Under the pieces are notes generated by a model that did no database searches, was not told the origin of the DNA, and was given only the letters and a program-made list of their open reading frames with translations. Below, piece after piece: positions 41,493-51,900 of a stretch of 64,000 bases of DNA; positions within the stretch are counted from its first letter, which is position 1; each line of letters starts with the position of its first letter. The position numbers were made by a program, and so were the translations under genes. Source of the DNA: Anaerotruncus colihominis (GTDB lineage: Bacteria > Bacillota > Clostridia > Oscillospirales > Ruminococcaceae). The stretch covers positions 1,116,001 through 1,180,000 of the forward strand of contig CP102255.1 in NCBI GenBank assembly GCA_025146135.1, given 5' to 3'.

Positions 41493-42164
41493 TCAATCAT
41501 CAAAACCGAGCATCTCTAGTGTATCCTCTAAAATATCAGCGCGCCTGTCGGCTTCGTCGGCCTCCCGTTCCAAGACTGCCATCTGGCTGACAAATTCTTC
41601 ACGGTTGATCTGACCCGAACGGTACTGTTCCATAAGCATATTTCCTTCCAGATCGGTGGCGTCTTCGGCGACCTTCGCTTCGTGATACTGATTAAACAGT
41701 TCGTTTATATCCGCGTTTGCAAGATCAGGCATTGTATATGGGATCATCATTTCAGCCTGATGCTCAAGCATTTCCTCATTAAACTCCAGTTCCGCCCTTT
41801 TTGTCAACAGAGCTGCCTTTTGCTCCTGAAAAGCAGCGGATTCAATTTTGCCGATTCGGAAATCAGCGTCCAGAATTGCAAGGTCGACAGACAGCGCGCT
41901 GACTTCAGCCTTGGTATCATAATATTGCTTTAGGATATCCTCCAGTTCCGCGGAGGATGCCGGGGTGCTTGCCGTACCCGGCGCTGTACCTGACTGGGAG
42001 GAGGATGCAGCGGCGCCGCTGGAAGCTGTATTCAGGCCGTTGTCCGTGACGATAGGCTGTGTCATCTGGGATGTGGTTGCGACGCCCTGTGCAGGCTGCG
42101 ACGAAGCACATGCGGACAAACCGGCACAAAGGCAGAGTATAAGAGCAAAAGAAATTTTTTTCAT
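41493..42164 (-). CDS. Lipoprotein of unknown function, coiled-coil rich
   Basis: 223 residues. The signal peptide ends in a lipobox (GLSAC, Cys about 19), followed by a Ser/Ala/Thr-rich linker to about residue 70. The rest is charged, Glu/Ala/Leu-rich and helical, likely coiled coil. I recognise no domain. ATG 42164 follows AGGAGG. It is divergent from the two-component system at 42352, with a 187-base intergenic space, so it could be a target of that system, but this is only positional. Confidence 0.7.
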   Translation of the reverse strand: MKKISFALILCLCAGLSACASSQPAQGVATTSQMTQPIVTDNGLNTASSGAAASSSQSGTAPGTASTPASSAELEDILKQYYDTKAEVSALSVDLAILDADFRIGKIESAAFQEQKAALLTKRAELEFNEEMLEHQAEMMIPYTMPDLANADINELFNQYHEAKVAEDATDLEGNMLMEQYRSGQINREEFVSQMAVLEREADEADRRADILEDTLEMLGFDD

Positions 42165-42351
42165 AATGAATCGTCCTCCTGTTTAAAAAATAGATATTCC
42201 GTTTGGAGCAAAAATCATTTGATGGGCTTACTTTACAGGTCAATTATGAAAGAAACATTAAAATGGAAAAAGTAATGCATATATGTTGCTTTCATTTGAT
42301 TTTAATGATATTCTCATAAAATAAGCAGAAAAAGAAAAGGGGGAATGCCGG

Positions 42352-43026
42352 ATGAGAATTTTAGTTGCGGATGATGAACGGGAGCTGCTGGATATCACAG
42401 TCAAACGGCTCAAAGCACAAGGATACGCGGTGGACGGCTGTGACAACGGCGATGACGCCGCTTACTATTTAGAGCAGACGCCATACGATCTGGCGATTCT
42501 CGACATTATGATGCCTGGACGCGATGGACTTTCGATCCTGCGCGGACTGCGGGCGGCCGGCAGAACGTTGCCTGTTCTGCTGCTGACGGCGCTCGATGCA
42601 GTCGGAGATCGAGTGTCAGGGCTTGATGCGGGGGCTGATGATTATCTGACGAAACCATTTGCATTTGACGAGCTGCTTGCACGCATTCGCGTGCTGCTGA
42701 GGCGCAGCTCGTCGGATAAAGCAGTTGTGCTGACGGCGGAAGATCTGACCATGGAGCTTTCAACCCGCACGGTCCGCCGCGCGGGCCAGGAGATTACGCT
42801 TTCTTCCAAGGAGTATGCAATTTTAGAATATCTGCTGCGCAACAAGGGCGTGGTGCTCTCTCGTGCACAATTGGAAAGCCATGTTTGGGACTACGATTTT
42901 GAGGGCGGAAGCAATATTGTTGATGTTTATGTGCGTTATCTGCGGCGAAAGATCGATGATCCATTTGAAAAGAAACTGATTCAGACGGTGCGCGGCGTCG
43001 GATATACGATCCGCCAGACGCCATGA
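42352..43026 (+). CDS. OmpR-family response regulator
   Basis: 224 residues with an N-terminal receiver (acidic pocket DDE, phospho-acceptor Asp 51 in AILDIMMPGRDG, Lys in DYLTKPF) and a C-terminal winged helix of OmpR/PhoB type (VLSRAQLESHVWDYDF). It regulates transcription when phosphorylated by the kinase encoded next, with which it overlaps by 4 bases. Likely targets are neighbouring envelope genes such as the PepSY protein. Confidence 0.95.
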   Translation: MRILVADDERELLDITVKRLKAQGYAVDGCDNGDDAAYYLEQTPYDLAILDIMMPGRDGLSILRGLRAAGRTLPVLLLTALDAVGDRVSGLDAGADDYLTKPFAFDELLARIRVLLRRSSSDKAVVLTAEDLTMELSTRTVRRAGQEITLSSKEYAILEYLLRNKGVVLSRAQLESHVWDYDFEGGSNIVDVYVRYLRRKIDDPFEKKLIQTVRGVGYTIRQTP

Positions 43027-44384
43027 AACGCATATCGATCCGGGCGCGCGTAACACTGTGGTACACAGGGCTGCTTGTGGTGCTGTTGGGGCTGGGCGTT
43101 GTCTATCTGCTGTCCTTTTCCGATCAAATGCTTTTGCGCCAGACGCGCGACGCGCTGCTCGATGTTGTATCCGACGCCGTTAAGCAGGCGCATTTTGACG
43201 ATGGAGAGCTTGACGACGAGAAAATTGACTTTTACAGCGAAGGCGTGTCCGTTTTCTTCTACGATACAAGTGGCCGCCTGCTTGCTCCACGTGTCAACCG
43301 CGGACTTCAAGTCGATTCGATTCTGGAGGATCAGGCAGTCAAGACAGTCAGTAACGGCCGTGAAACATGGATGGTGCACGATCTCTTTGCGATTCAGGAT
43401 GGAACAGGCTTTTGGGTACGGGGCGTCGTTTCATTGTCTGGCTCCACAGCCACAGTGCACGGGATGATTTTGCTTGCGCTGATCGGCGTGCCGATTTTTA
43501 TTGCAGTTGCGGCGCTCGGCGGATGGTTGATCACCAGACGCGCGTTTTTCCCGGTCGGCAAAATGGCCGAGACTGCTCAGGCTATTTCCTCCGGAAGCGA
43601 TCTTTCACTGCGTGTGCCGGATGATGGATCCGGCGATGAGCTTTCACGGCTTGGATGTACAATCAATTCCATGCTTGCGCGCCTTCAGGCGTCGTTTGAA
43701 ACAGAAAGACAGTTTTCGTCCGACGCGTCGCATGAGCTGCGCACACCGACAGCCGTAATCATTTCTCAATGTGAATATGCGCTGTCTGACGCTGTGGACG
43801 AGGCGGAGCGCAGGGAGAGTCTTGGCGTCGTCCTGCGGCAGGCACGGCGGATGTCCGCGATTATCTCACAGCTGCTGCTGCTTGCGCGCGCTGAAAACGG
43901 AAAGTTTGAACCAAGTTGGGAGCGGCTGAATTTAAGCGAATTGTGTGAAATGGTTTTGCTCGAGATGGAGGATACGGCGCAGTCCCAGGGCATTGCGCTG
44001 GAAATGCAGTTAGAGCCTGACATTATGCTGACGGGAGATCAAACGCTTCTGATGCGTCTGCTGACAAATCTGATAACCAACGCAATCCGTTATAACCGCA
44101 AAGGCGGACGTGTCGAGGTGTGCCTGCGGCGCATGGAAACCGGTGCTGTTCTGCGTGTAGCGGACACAGGCGTCGGAATCCGCGAGGAGGATCTGCCAAA
44201 GATATGGAGCCGCTTTTTCAGGGCGGATGCTTCCCGCAGCAGTACCGGAACAGGACTGGGGCTGTCTATGGCGCGTTGGATTGCGCAGGTGCATGGCGGT
44301 ACGATCACTGTGGAAAGCGTTTATGGACAGGGCAGCGTTTTCACAGTTACAATACCATTTGAACAAAAAGATAAACTTCTTTAA
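43023..44384 (+). CDS. Sensor histidine kinase
   Basis: 453 residues with two membrane segments (about 12-33 and 146-170) flanking an extracytoplasmic sensor of ~110 residues, then HAMP. The HisKA motif is SSDASHELRTP (His about 237) and HATPase_c has N, G1 and G2 boxes (NLITNAIRYN, VADTGVGI, GTGLGLSMA). It is the partner of the upstream regulator. The signal is unknown; association with a PepSY protein suggests an envelope or protease-related cue. Confidence 0.95.
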   Translation: MKRISIRARVTLWYTGLLVVLLGLGVVYLLSFSDQMLLRQTRDALLDVVSDAVKQAHFDDGELDDEKIDFYSEGVSVFFYDTSGRLLAPRVNRGLQVDSILEDQAVKTVSNGRETWMVHDLFAIQDGTGFWVRGVVSLSGSTATVHGMILLALIGVPIFIAVAALGGWLITRRAFFPVGKMAETAQAISSGSDLSLRVPDDGSGDELSRLGCTINSMLARLQASFETERQFSSDASHELRTPTAVIISQCEYALSDAVDEAERRESLGVVLRQARRMSAIISQLLLLARAENGKFEPSWERLNLSELCEMVLLEMEDTAQSQGIALEMQLEPDIMLTGDQTLLMRLLTNLITNAIRYNRKGGRVEVCLRRMETGAVLRVADTGVGIREEDLPKIWSRFFRADASRSSTGTGLGLSMARWIAQVHGGTITVESVYGQGSVFTVTIPFEQKDKLL

Positions 44385-44480
44385 TCATGTTTTAATTTTT
44401 CATTTGTATGATAAAACCATCGAAGGGAGCAAATCCCTGAAGAAAAGAATTGAAAGCAGGAAAATAGAGAGGTGTTCGAT

Positions 44481-45515
44481 ATGACAACAAAGAAATTGAC
44501 CGCAGCTATATTAAGCGTGGCGGCCGTAATGTCCATTGTTTCAATCCAGGCGTTTGCCGCCGCTCTGACGGCGCAGCAGGCCAAAGCAATTGCTGAAAAG
44601 CTCGTGCCGTCAGGCAGCGCGTATGTGACGACAGAGGTCGATGACGGCCGGTATGAGGTGAAATTTTATAATCAGGCAAAGCTTGAAAAGTATGAAATCG
44701 ACGTCAGCCGCGCCACGCAGAAGGCGATTTCATTTGACAGCGAGCTGCTCGACGACCGCGGCGCACGCACAGCCACGTTGACGCAGGAGCAGGCCAAAAA
44801 GGTCGTGACCGATGAGCATCCAGGCGCAACAATTCAGTCCGTTACGGTTGATTATGACGATGGACTGATGGAATATGACGTCCGTTTCACTGCCAGCGGT
44901 TATTACGGCGAGATCACCGTGCATCCGGGGACCGGAGCGGTTCTTAAACGCGACATTCAGATTGGCACGCAGCCGACCGCCAACGATGTTCGTACTCTGA
45001 TCAGCTACACGCAGGCGACGGAAGCGGCGCTCAAGCAAGTGCCGGGCGGCGTTATAACGGACGTTGACCTGGACCGTGAGGGCGGGACATACATCTATGA
45101 GATTGAAGTTTATAAGGACGGGTTGGAATATGATGTTGCCTTGAATGCTGCGGATGGCACAGTGCTGTGGAGCAATTCCCATGCCGACAGTTGGAGCAGC
45201 TTCCTGCGGGCAAATCCCGCTTCGACGCCGGCAGCTTCTTCAAATGCTTCGGCTGCGGCGTCATCGCGCTCCTCAACACCGGCAGCAACCCCGTCTATGC
45301 CGAGCGGTAATAACGGTTATATCGGTTTTGAGAAAGCAAAGCAGATCGCTATGGCCCAAGCGCCCGGCGCGGTTGTACGTAAATGTGAGATGGATTTTGA
45401 CGACGGCCGTATGAAGTATGAGGTCGAGCTACGCAACGGTTTCTGGGAGTATGATTTTGATATCGATGCTGTGACTGGTGCGATCATTAAATGGGATCAG
45501 GATTATGACGACTAA
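44481..45515 (+). CDS. Secreted multi-PepSY-domain protein
   Basis: 344 residues with a Sec signal peptide (cleavage near AFA/AAL) and about four PepSY-like repeats. Each has the pattern of an AxxxAL-type helix followed by D(D/E)G-x-x-Y-E/D-V strands (for example VDDGRYEVKFY, DYDDGLMEYDVRF, LDREGGTYIYEIEV, DFDDGRMKYEVEL). A Ser/Ala/Pro linker separates repeat 3 from repeat 4. PepSY domains are thought to inhibit or modulate peptidases. It follows the two-component genes by 96 bases and probably belongs to the same system. ATG 44481 is used, after GAGAGGTG. Confidence 0.86.
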   Translation: MTTKKLTAAILSVAAVMSIVSIQAFAAALTAQQAKAIAEKLVPSGSAYVTTEVDDGRYEVKFYNQAKLEKYEIDVSRATQKAISFDSELLDDRGARTATLTQEQAKKVVTDEHPGATIQSVTVDYDDGLMEYDVRFTASGYYGEITVHPGTGAVLKRDIQIGTQPTANDVRTLISYTQATEAALKQVPGGVITDVDLDREGGTYIYEIEVYKDGLEYDVALNAADGTVLWSNSHADSWSSFLRANPASTPAASSNASAAASSRSSTPAATPSMPSGNNGYIGFEKAKQIAMAQAPGAVVRKCEMDFDDGRMKYEVELRNGFWEYDFDIDAVTGAIIKWDQDYDD

Positions 45516-45540
45516 ATAGATTTATAGCGGCGAGAAATAT

Positions 45541-45590
45541 TAAAACGGGCCGTGCTGTGAAAGCTCTTTCCACAGCACGGCCCGTATGTT
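45541..45590. terminator. Convergent terminator
   Basis: ACGGGCCGTGCTGTG (45545-45559) / CACAGCACGGCCCGT (45571-45585), a 15-bp perfect stem between the convergent PepSY and pyruvate-kinase-like genes. Confidence 0.85.
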
Positions 45591-45596
45591 GTTTTG

Positions 45597-46610
45597 TCAG
45601 CCTTTCTGGAAGTGGAGCGCCTCTCTGGCTGTGGCGCACAGATAGCGCATCGCCTGCACGGGATATGCGCCGACAGCCGTTTCGCCGGTCAGCATCAATG
45701 AGGAAGCGCCGTCGAGCACGGCGTTAAAGATGTCGCATACCTCCGCACGCGTCGGTACAGCCGCTTGCTGCATCGAATGGAGAAGCTGTGTGACGACCAT
45801 AAACGGTTTGCCGGCTGCGCGGCAAATTGCGGCCGCGCGCTTTTGCGCCGCGGGCAGTTCCCACAGGGGCATATCGTTTCCAAGATCGCCGCGTGCGACG
45901 ACGATATGATCGGCATATGGGAGCAGACGCGATAGAGCGGAAAGCCCGGCTTTGTTTTCGAGCTTTGCAAAGACGGCGATTTGAGGAGCGCCAGCGTCGA
46001 GCAATGCGCGCCGCAGCGTCAGAAGGTCGTGCTCATCGCGCACGAATGGAAGCATGACGCCTGTAACGCCGTATGCGTTTGCGCGGGAGAGGTTTTCAAG
46101 ATCACTCTGCGTCAGGGTGGGCGGACGCAGCGCCGCGCCCGGCAGCGCGATGCTTTTGCGCGGATGCAGAATGCCGCCGCGCAAAACCGTGCAGAGGACG
46201 CGGCCATCGCCGGGCGTATCGACGCGCAGCAAAAGCGCGCCGTCGTCAAGCAGAATTTCCTGACCGGCGCGCAGAGCTGAGAAAATAAGCGGCGGGACCG
46301 GGATGGCGCCGGTATCCATGGCCTCGTCATCGGCCGTGAGTATGGCGCATGTTCCTTCCATGAGCGGCAGCGGAGCGGGCAGTTCCCCGACGCGCAGCTC
46401 CGGGCCGCGCAGGTCGATCAGCAGCTGCGGTGAAAGGCGCGCGCGGGCGGCGGCTTCATGCAGGTTTGCGAGCCACGCGCCGCAGTCGGCGAGGTTGGTG
46501 TGCGAGAGGTTGAGGCGCATGCCCGTCATGCCGGCTGAAAACAGGTCTGATAGCGTGTCTGTGCCGCAGCAGGCTGGGCCGAGCGTACCGTAAAAATCGA
46601 GCGCAGTCAT
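45597..46610 (-). CDS. Short pyruvate-kinase-like protein lacking the C-terminal domain
   Basis: 337 residues against about 470 for normal pyruvate kinase. The barrel motifs are recognisable: MRLNLSHTN, AKLENKAGL (equivalent of KIEN), ARGDLGNDMP and MLTGETAVGAYP. The ATQMLDSM motif is changed to VTQLLHSM, and the allosteric C-terminal domain is absent; the stop and terminator are clean, so this is not a frameshift. It may be an unregulated pyruvate kinase or a paralogue with altered function. ATG 46610 follows AAAGGAC. Confidence 0.85.
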   Translation of the reverse strand: MTALDFYGTLGPACCGTDTLSDLFSAGMTGMRLNLSHTNLADCGAWLANLHEAAARARLSPQLLIDLRGPELRVGELPAPLPLMEGTCAILTADDEAMDTGAIPVPPLIFSALRAGQEILLDDGALLLRVDTPGDGRVLCTVLRGGILHPRKSIALPGAALRPPTLTQSDLENLSRANAYGVTGVMLPFVRDEHDLLTLRRALLDAGAPQIAVFAKLENKAGLSALSRLLPYADHIVVARGDLGNDMPLWELPAAQKRAAAICRAAGKPFMVVTQLLHSMQQAAVPTRAEVCDIFNAVLDGASSLMLTGETAVGAYPVQAMRYLCATAREALHFQKG

Positions 46611-46632
46611 AACAGATGGTCCTTTCTGTCCA

Positions 46633-47589
46633 TTACCAGGAGCGGTTTTCCTCCGGGAGAAACGAATAAATAGGAGGCGTGGTGTTCAGTTCGCATGGCG
46701 CGGGCTGTCCATATGCATCAATGAAAGCCTGCCGTTGCCGGTCGATAGTCTTTTGCAGAGCACCGGCATCGGGGCGCGCCGGCAGATCGATTTGATGCGG
46801 GGCTGGGGCGGGCGCATAGCTTTCGGAACAGGCGGGGACGTTCCCGATCGTTTGCAGGAGCGTTTCGGATTGTTCTGGTGTGAGCGCGCCACTCCAATAG
46901 GCCGCTAAATTTTCCCCCCATCGGTGGTCGGCAAGCATATAGCTGTCATCCTTGAGAAAATAACGGTAGGTCAAAAGGCCGTCCCGGATCACATTTTGTT
47001 CAAGCTGCGGGTCCAGATGGTACCATACGCCATCGAGCTGTACAACCGTCCAGGCATGGTCGATGAAACGTCCGTCGACGGAAAGGGTCAGACCGGAAAC
47101 ATATGCGGCCTGATATCCCATGCGGTTGAGCAGCACGGTCAAGGCTGCCGCAAAATCCTCACAGGAACCGACGCCATAGCAAAGCGGGCTGACCGCACGG
47201 CTTTCCACATAAGGCGGCGCAGGCGTGCCGGGCACGCTGTGCCACCGCCAGGAATCCAGCCCCACAGGGTCCGCGAAATAGGTATTTTCGATGATGTGGC
47301 AATAGGCGGCTCGAATTTCCTCCACAGGTTCACCGCACGGCAGACCGGCAGCGATTTCGTCGGCGCGCGCGGCAATGTAGGCGTTTTCCAGCGGGAGCGC
47401 GCCTTTTTGCGCAGCAATGGCAGCAGGCTCCGAAGCGGCGGCCGTGACCGGCGCGGATGCGGCGGAGGACACCGGTGGCATTGAAAGAACAGGCGCGGCT
47501 TTTCCGGCCCCTGTGCAGCCGGCAAAACAGATCAATAAGCATCCAATTGTTAAAAAAATTTTCACAATTATGCATGATTCCTTCCGCAT
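46633..47589 (-). CDS. Transglutaminase-like lipoprotein
   Basis: 318 residues. The signal peptide has a lipobox (FAGC, Cys about 25). A transglutaminase-like domain carries the Cys in GVGSCEDFAAAL, the His in FIDHAWTVV and the Asp in WYHLDPQ, so the Cys-His-Asp triad is intact. Such domains act as proteases, amidases or crosslinkers at the surface. It is divergent from a second transglutaminase-like lipoprotein and an alpha-2-macroglobulin-like protein. Confidence 0.87.
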   Translation of the reverse strand: MRKESCIIVKIFLTIGCLLICFAGCTGAGKAAPVLSMPPVSSAASAPVTAAASEPAAIAAQKGALPLENAYIAARADEIAAGLPCGEPVEEIRAAYCHIIENTYFADPVGLDSWRWHSVPGTPAPPYVESRAVSPLCYGVGSCEDFAAALTVLLNRMGYQAAYVSGLTLSVDGRFIDHAWTVVQLDGVWYHLDPQLEQNVIRDGLLTYRYFLKDDSYMLADHRWGENLAAYWSGALTPEQSETLLQTIGNVPACSESYAPAPAPHQIDLPARPDAGALQKTIDRQRQAFIDAYGQPAPCELNTTPPIYSFLPEENRSW

Positions 47590-47630
47590 TTTTACACTTC
47601 AATTATATAGGAAGGGGGCGGGAAAAGCAA

Positions 47631-48905
47631 TTGCTTTTGTTTGTGACAGGACGCGCCGCAGCCGTCAGGCTGCTGCCTGTGCTGTTCGCGGCGCTTATAC
47701 TGAGCTGCTGTGCCACTCCCGCGCGGCGGCCTGCTCCGGCTGCGCCGCGTCCGGACGTTTTTTCTGCGGCGCCGGCGCGTTCCCAGGATGCGGCCGGTCC
47801 GCAAAGCGGTTTGTTTTTCTATGGACGCAGCTGCCTGAAAGACGAGGAGCTGGCGTTGTATGATCTTTTGGATGACGCTCTGCGCGGATGGAATACGGGA
47901 AAACGTCTGGAACTGCCTGTGCCCTTGGATGCGCAGACTCTGAAACGTGTATGGAACAGCGTGCTGTATGACCATCCCGTTTACGATTGGGCGCGCTGTG
48001 TTTACCCGGATACGGACGGACTCATTACCTGCTGCATCCTGGAACCGCGCGCCGGTTTGACTGTCGAGGCGGCCAGGACGCGCAGCCGGGAGATAGAGCG
48101 CGCCGCCGATCAATTGCTGGAGGGAATTGGCGGGTCGGATTTTGAAATCGCCGTTGCGGTACATGACGCGCTGCTGCAACGAATTACTTATGAACAAGGG
48201 GTGCAGGACGCGGACGCCGGTTCGGTTTACGGTGGCCTTGTACGCGGGCGCGGCGTATGCGACGCCTACAGCCGGTCGTACCAGTATTTGTTGCAACGGA
48301 TGGGGATCGCCTGCTGCTATATCACCGGTATGAGCGGACGGGGGATTGCGCATTCCTGGAATACCGTTCTGCTGGAGGATGGATGGTATTATGTGGATAT
48401 TACCTGGGATGACGTGCCCGACGAGAAGGGATATTTGTTTCACGACTATCTGCTGGTACACCCAAGGGAGCTTGCGTCCGACCATTTCCCGGACACGGAG
48501 CCATACGGTAAATTGCCGCCGGCGGGTACAGGGCAGTTCAATTATTATATACAAAACGGTTTTTTTGTGAACGCACAGGCCGGACAGGACCCTGTGCCGT
48601 CTATTGCAAGGGCGTTTTCGGATCAGCTGTCAACGCGGGAGCTGACGGACGAAAAGCGTCCGGTCTTTCTGGAGATCAGGGTGGACGGAGATCCAGAACA
48701 GTATACGCGTTGGCGTGACGCATTCAATGAACATCTGTTCGATATCCTGAGGGAAATGCAGCGCCTCGCATCGGAAGGCGGCTTGCTGTTTGAAATTGAA
48801 ACGACCGGGTCGGTCACATATCACTTTAATGACAGCACACGGGTATTGACGCTGTTTCCAAAGGCGTCGCTGCCCACACAGGAGAGTGTAGGGAAAGGGG
48901 CATAG
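47631..48905 (+). CDS. Transglutaminase-like lipoprotein
   Basis: 424 residues from TTG 47631, which follows GGAAGGGGGCGGG; an upstream in-frame extension overlaps the divergent gene and is rejected. An N-terminal hydrophobic segment ends in a lipobox (LILSC). The transglutaminase core has RGRGVCDAYSRSYQYLL, IAHSWNTVLL and YYVDITWDD, giving the Cys-His-Asp triad as in the YebA/CYK3 type. It is two bases from the alpha-2-macroglobulin-like gene, so the two probably act together at the cell surface. Confidence 0.87.
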   Translation: MLLFVTGRAAAVRLLPVLFAALILSCCATPARRPAPAAPRPDVFSAAPARSQDAAGPQSGLFFYGRSCLKDEELALYDLLDDALRGWNTGKRLELPVPLDAQTLKRVWNSVLYDHPVYDWARCVYPDTDGLITCCILEPRAGLTVEAARTRSREIERAADQLLEGIGGSDFEIAVAVHDALLQRITYEQGVQDADAGSVYGGLVRGRGVCDAYSRSYQYLLQRMGIACCYITGMSGRGIAHSWNTVLLEDGWYYVDITWDDVPDEKGYLFHDYLLVHPRELASDHFPDTEPYGKLPPAGTGQFNYYIQNGFFVNAQAGQDPVPSIARAFSDQLSTRELTDEKRPVFLEIRVDGDPEQYTRWRDAFNEHLFDILREMQRLASEGGLLFEIETTGSVTYHFNDSTRVLTLFPKASLPTQESVGKGA

Positions 48906-48907
48906 CC

Positions 48908-51900
48908 ATGAGTGAGCAGGAGAAAGCAAGAGAAAAGCAGGTCCCGGAGGAGGAAAACACACACGCAGGACAGGAAACGCCGCAGGAAACAGCGTCCGTG
49001 CCAAAAGACGCCAAACCGGAGCAGCCGGTCGCAAATTCAGGCGGGGATGCCGGTGCTGTGCGGCCGTCGGGCGGAAAAAAGTTCCGCTGGCAGAAGCGGT
49101 ATTCGGCGCTGCTGGCCGCGGCGCTGTTTGTTGTGATCGGCGTTGCGGCGCTGATACGGCAAAGCGCGCCGGCCGAGCCGGCCGGCGCGCCTGCTTCAAG
49201 CATGGCGCCGTCCTCCGCGCAGCCGGGCGATGACTTTGAATATCCAGAGAACGAGGCGATTGATGCGGCTGTTTTCTCGTCAATTCATCTGCTTGACGAG
49301 GGCTTTGTCGAGATCGTACCGCAGTCATGGTTTGGGAATAACAACGACGACATCCCCCTGACGCTTGAATATCTGCAAAACTGCCTGGAGCTTTCGCCTT
49401 CGCATCCATTCACTGTGACGGAGGAGCAGGGGACGTTTCGCGTTTATATTGAGGGCATGGAGAAAAACAGTTGGGTCGATTTGATCCTGCCGTACAGGGA
49501 TGGCGGGGAGGAGGACGCGCGCCGGTATACGGCCAACACAGGACTGTGCGGATGGCTTGATCTGAAGTCCGGATACGGCGGCGCGGCGATCGACGCGCCG
49601 GTCCGTGTGGAATTCAATGCTCCGGTATCTCCGGAGTCCGCGCGCGGCCGCGTGCTCCTGCGGCAGGGCGAGGCCGGTCCCGATCAGATTGCGCCGGCCA
49701 TACCGTGCGATGTGTCGTATGAGGAGCGCGCCGTACTGCTTACGCCGCATGAGATGCTCGACTATGGCGCATATTATACAGTTGAGCTGGCCAGTACGCT
49801 TGTATCGGTGGACGGCGCGCGGATGGGAAAGCTGGACAGTCTGCCGTTTTCAACCGAGCAGCGCGCATTTTCCATTTCAGTTGTGGACGGCAATACAAAC
49901 TTATTCCGGCCGGGCGCGGATATCGAGCTGACATTTGAGGTGAAAACGGAATGGAGCCAGGGCGTCGACGCCAAAACCGAGCTGTTCAGGCTGACGGGAG
50001 TCGAGGCGTATCAGGCGGTATTGACAGGCGCGGACACACAGCCTGACGAGGCCGGGGATACCGGGACGGTACATCTGGACGACGGCTTTGCATCCGTGAC
50101 CTATGACAATCCCGGCGTGGGATACTATCTGTTCCGATGCTCGGTGATGGACCAGAAAACCGGCGAACCGGTGGTGATCGAGAAACCGTTTATGGTTTCC
50201 ACAACGGCCGTCTATTTGCAGGCTGCCGGTGAAAGCGATTTGATCTGGCTTAACGACTGCGCATCCGGCGAGGCGCTCGGCGGTTATACCGTTGTATTCA
50301 CGCAGGCAGGCGAACAGGTCGCGCGCTTCGTGACAGAAGCGGACGGGACGGCTCTGTTCAGCCATACGGTCGTTGCAAAAACGCCAACCTGGGGAGGACT
50401 GGACGCTGACAGCGACTGCATCTTCACAATTTATGACCCGGATGGAAAAGCGGTTTACACCGACCGGACCGCGTGTCTTGGGTGGGACAGCCAGACCGAG
50501 GAAAGGTATTATTCATTTTTCTACCTCGACCGCGCGCTGTACCGGCCGACGGATACGGTGAATTTCTGGGGCTATGTCAAGCCGTACCGTATGAACCGGG
50601 GCGCTATGCCCACCCAGGTAGAGGTGGTATTTGACGAAGGCGGCCTTGACGAACGCGTGACGGTTTCGCTGAACGCGGACGGGACGTTTTCCGGTTCGCT
50701 CTCATATGAACAGGTGGCCAGCTCGCAGTATGGCATATCGGCCCGTATGCTCCTGCCGCCGCCATACCTGGAGGATAGCAGCGGCAATCCGGTTACGACG
50801 CATCATATCGATACCATATGGGTCGACATTAAGGATTTTGTGACGCCGGCGTATACGATTTCATCGTCGGTCGACAAGCCGATTTACCGTTCGGGCGATA
50901 CTGTTTCAATCACCATCACACCCACGTTTTATGACGGTACGCCGCTGCCGGATTATCCGATCGAATTCAGCGTGTTTAACCCCACGAGCGGCAATTTTGA
51001 GGCGATTCAGAAGCTGACGACCGACGAAAAGGGCGTTGCATATGCGGCGATCAAGGCCGGCGAGAATATGACGGCCTATTCCTGGAGGCCGACTTATGGC
51101 TATTATTACATCAAGATCGCAAATGACGGCGAAACCGTTTCCCACCAGGGAAGCTACATTTACACGCCGGGCAATGTGATTCTGCGCCCGGAGGTTACGT
51201 TTGACGCGCATGGAGCGCGGCTGCAGGTGCTTGCCAACAGCGTCACGCTCGAAGGCGTCAGGGACGCCGAACAGGCGCAGCGGTTGGCCGATGCATATGA
51301 TGATGACGCTTACGACGTTCTGATCGGCGATCCGGTCGACATGCAGTTGTCCGTGGAGACGGATTTGCGCTACTTTATGCCGCGTGAGCAGGGGGAGGAT
51401 GATACGTCCGACCGGCACATATGGGACGAAGAAAACATCGTCGCCGTCGAGGTGAAGGACGGCGCTGGCACGGCAGAGCTGCTCGCCGCCGGCGCGTTCG
51501 ACCCGTCAGAATATGGGTGGGTTTCCGTCACAGCATCGTATGTGCATGACGGTAATACGCTCTCAAGCAGCGCCAGCGCCTCCTACAGCGGCGGCCGTCG
51601 GCGTGCTTATAGAGGAACGGATGAAACCGCGCCGAAGGGATATACGTTCAATGTTTACCGCGGCGACGAGCCGGAGCCGGTCCAGACGTATGAGGAATAT
51701 CTTGGACGCAGCTTTGTTGAGACGGATGTGGGCGTGCCGCTCCAGTTCGAGCTGCTGCGCGACGGCGTCCCGGTACAGGGCGGCCGTATGATCTATACGC
51801 TTGTGCAGGACGATATCATCGGGCGCGGCAGCGCGGACACGGCGCTTACGCTGACGCCGGACCAAAAACACGCGAACAGTGTCCTGCTCGTGGCGGCATA

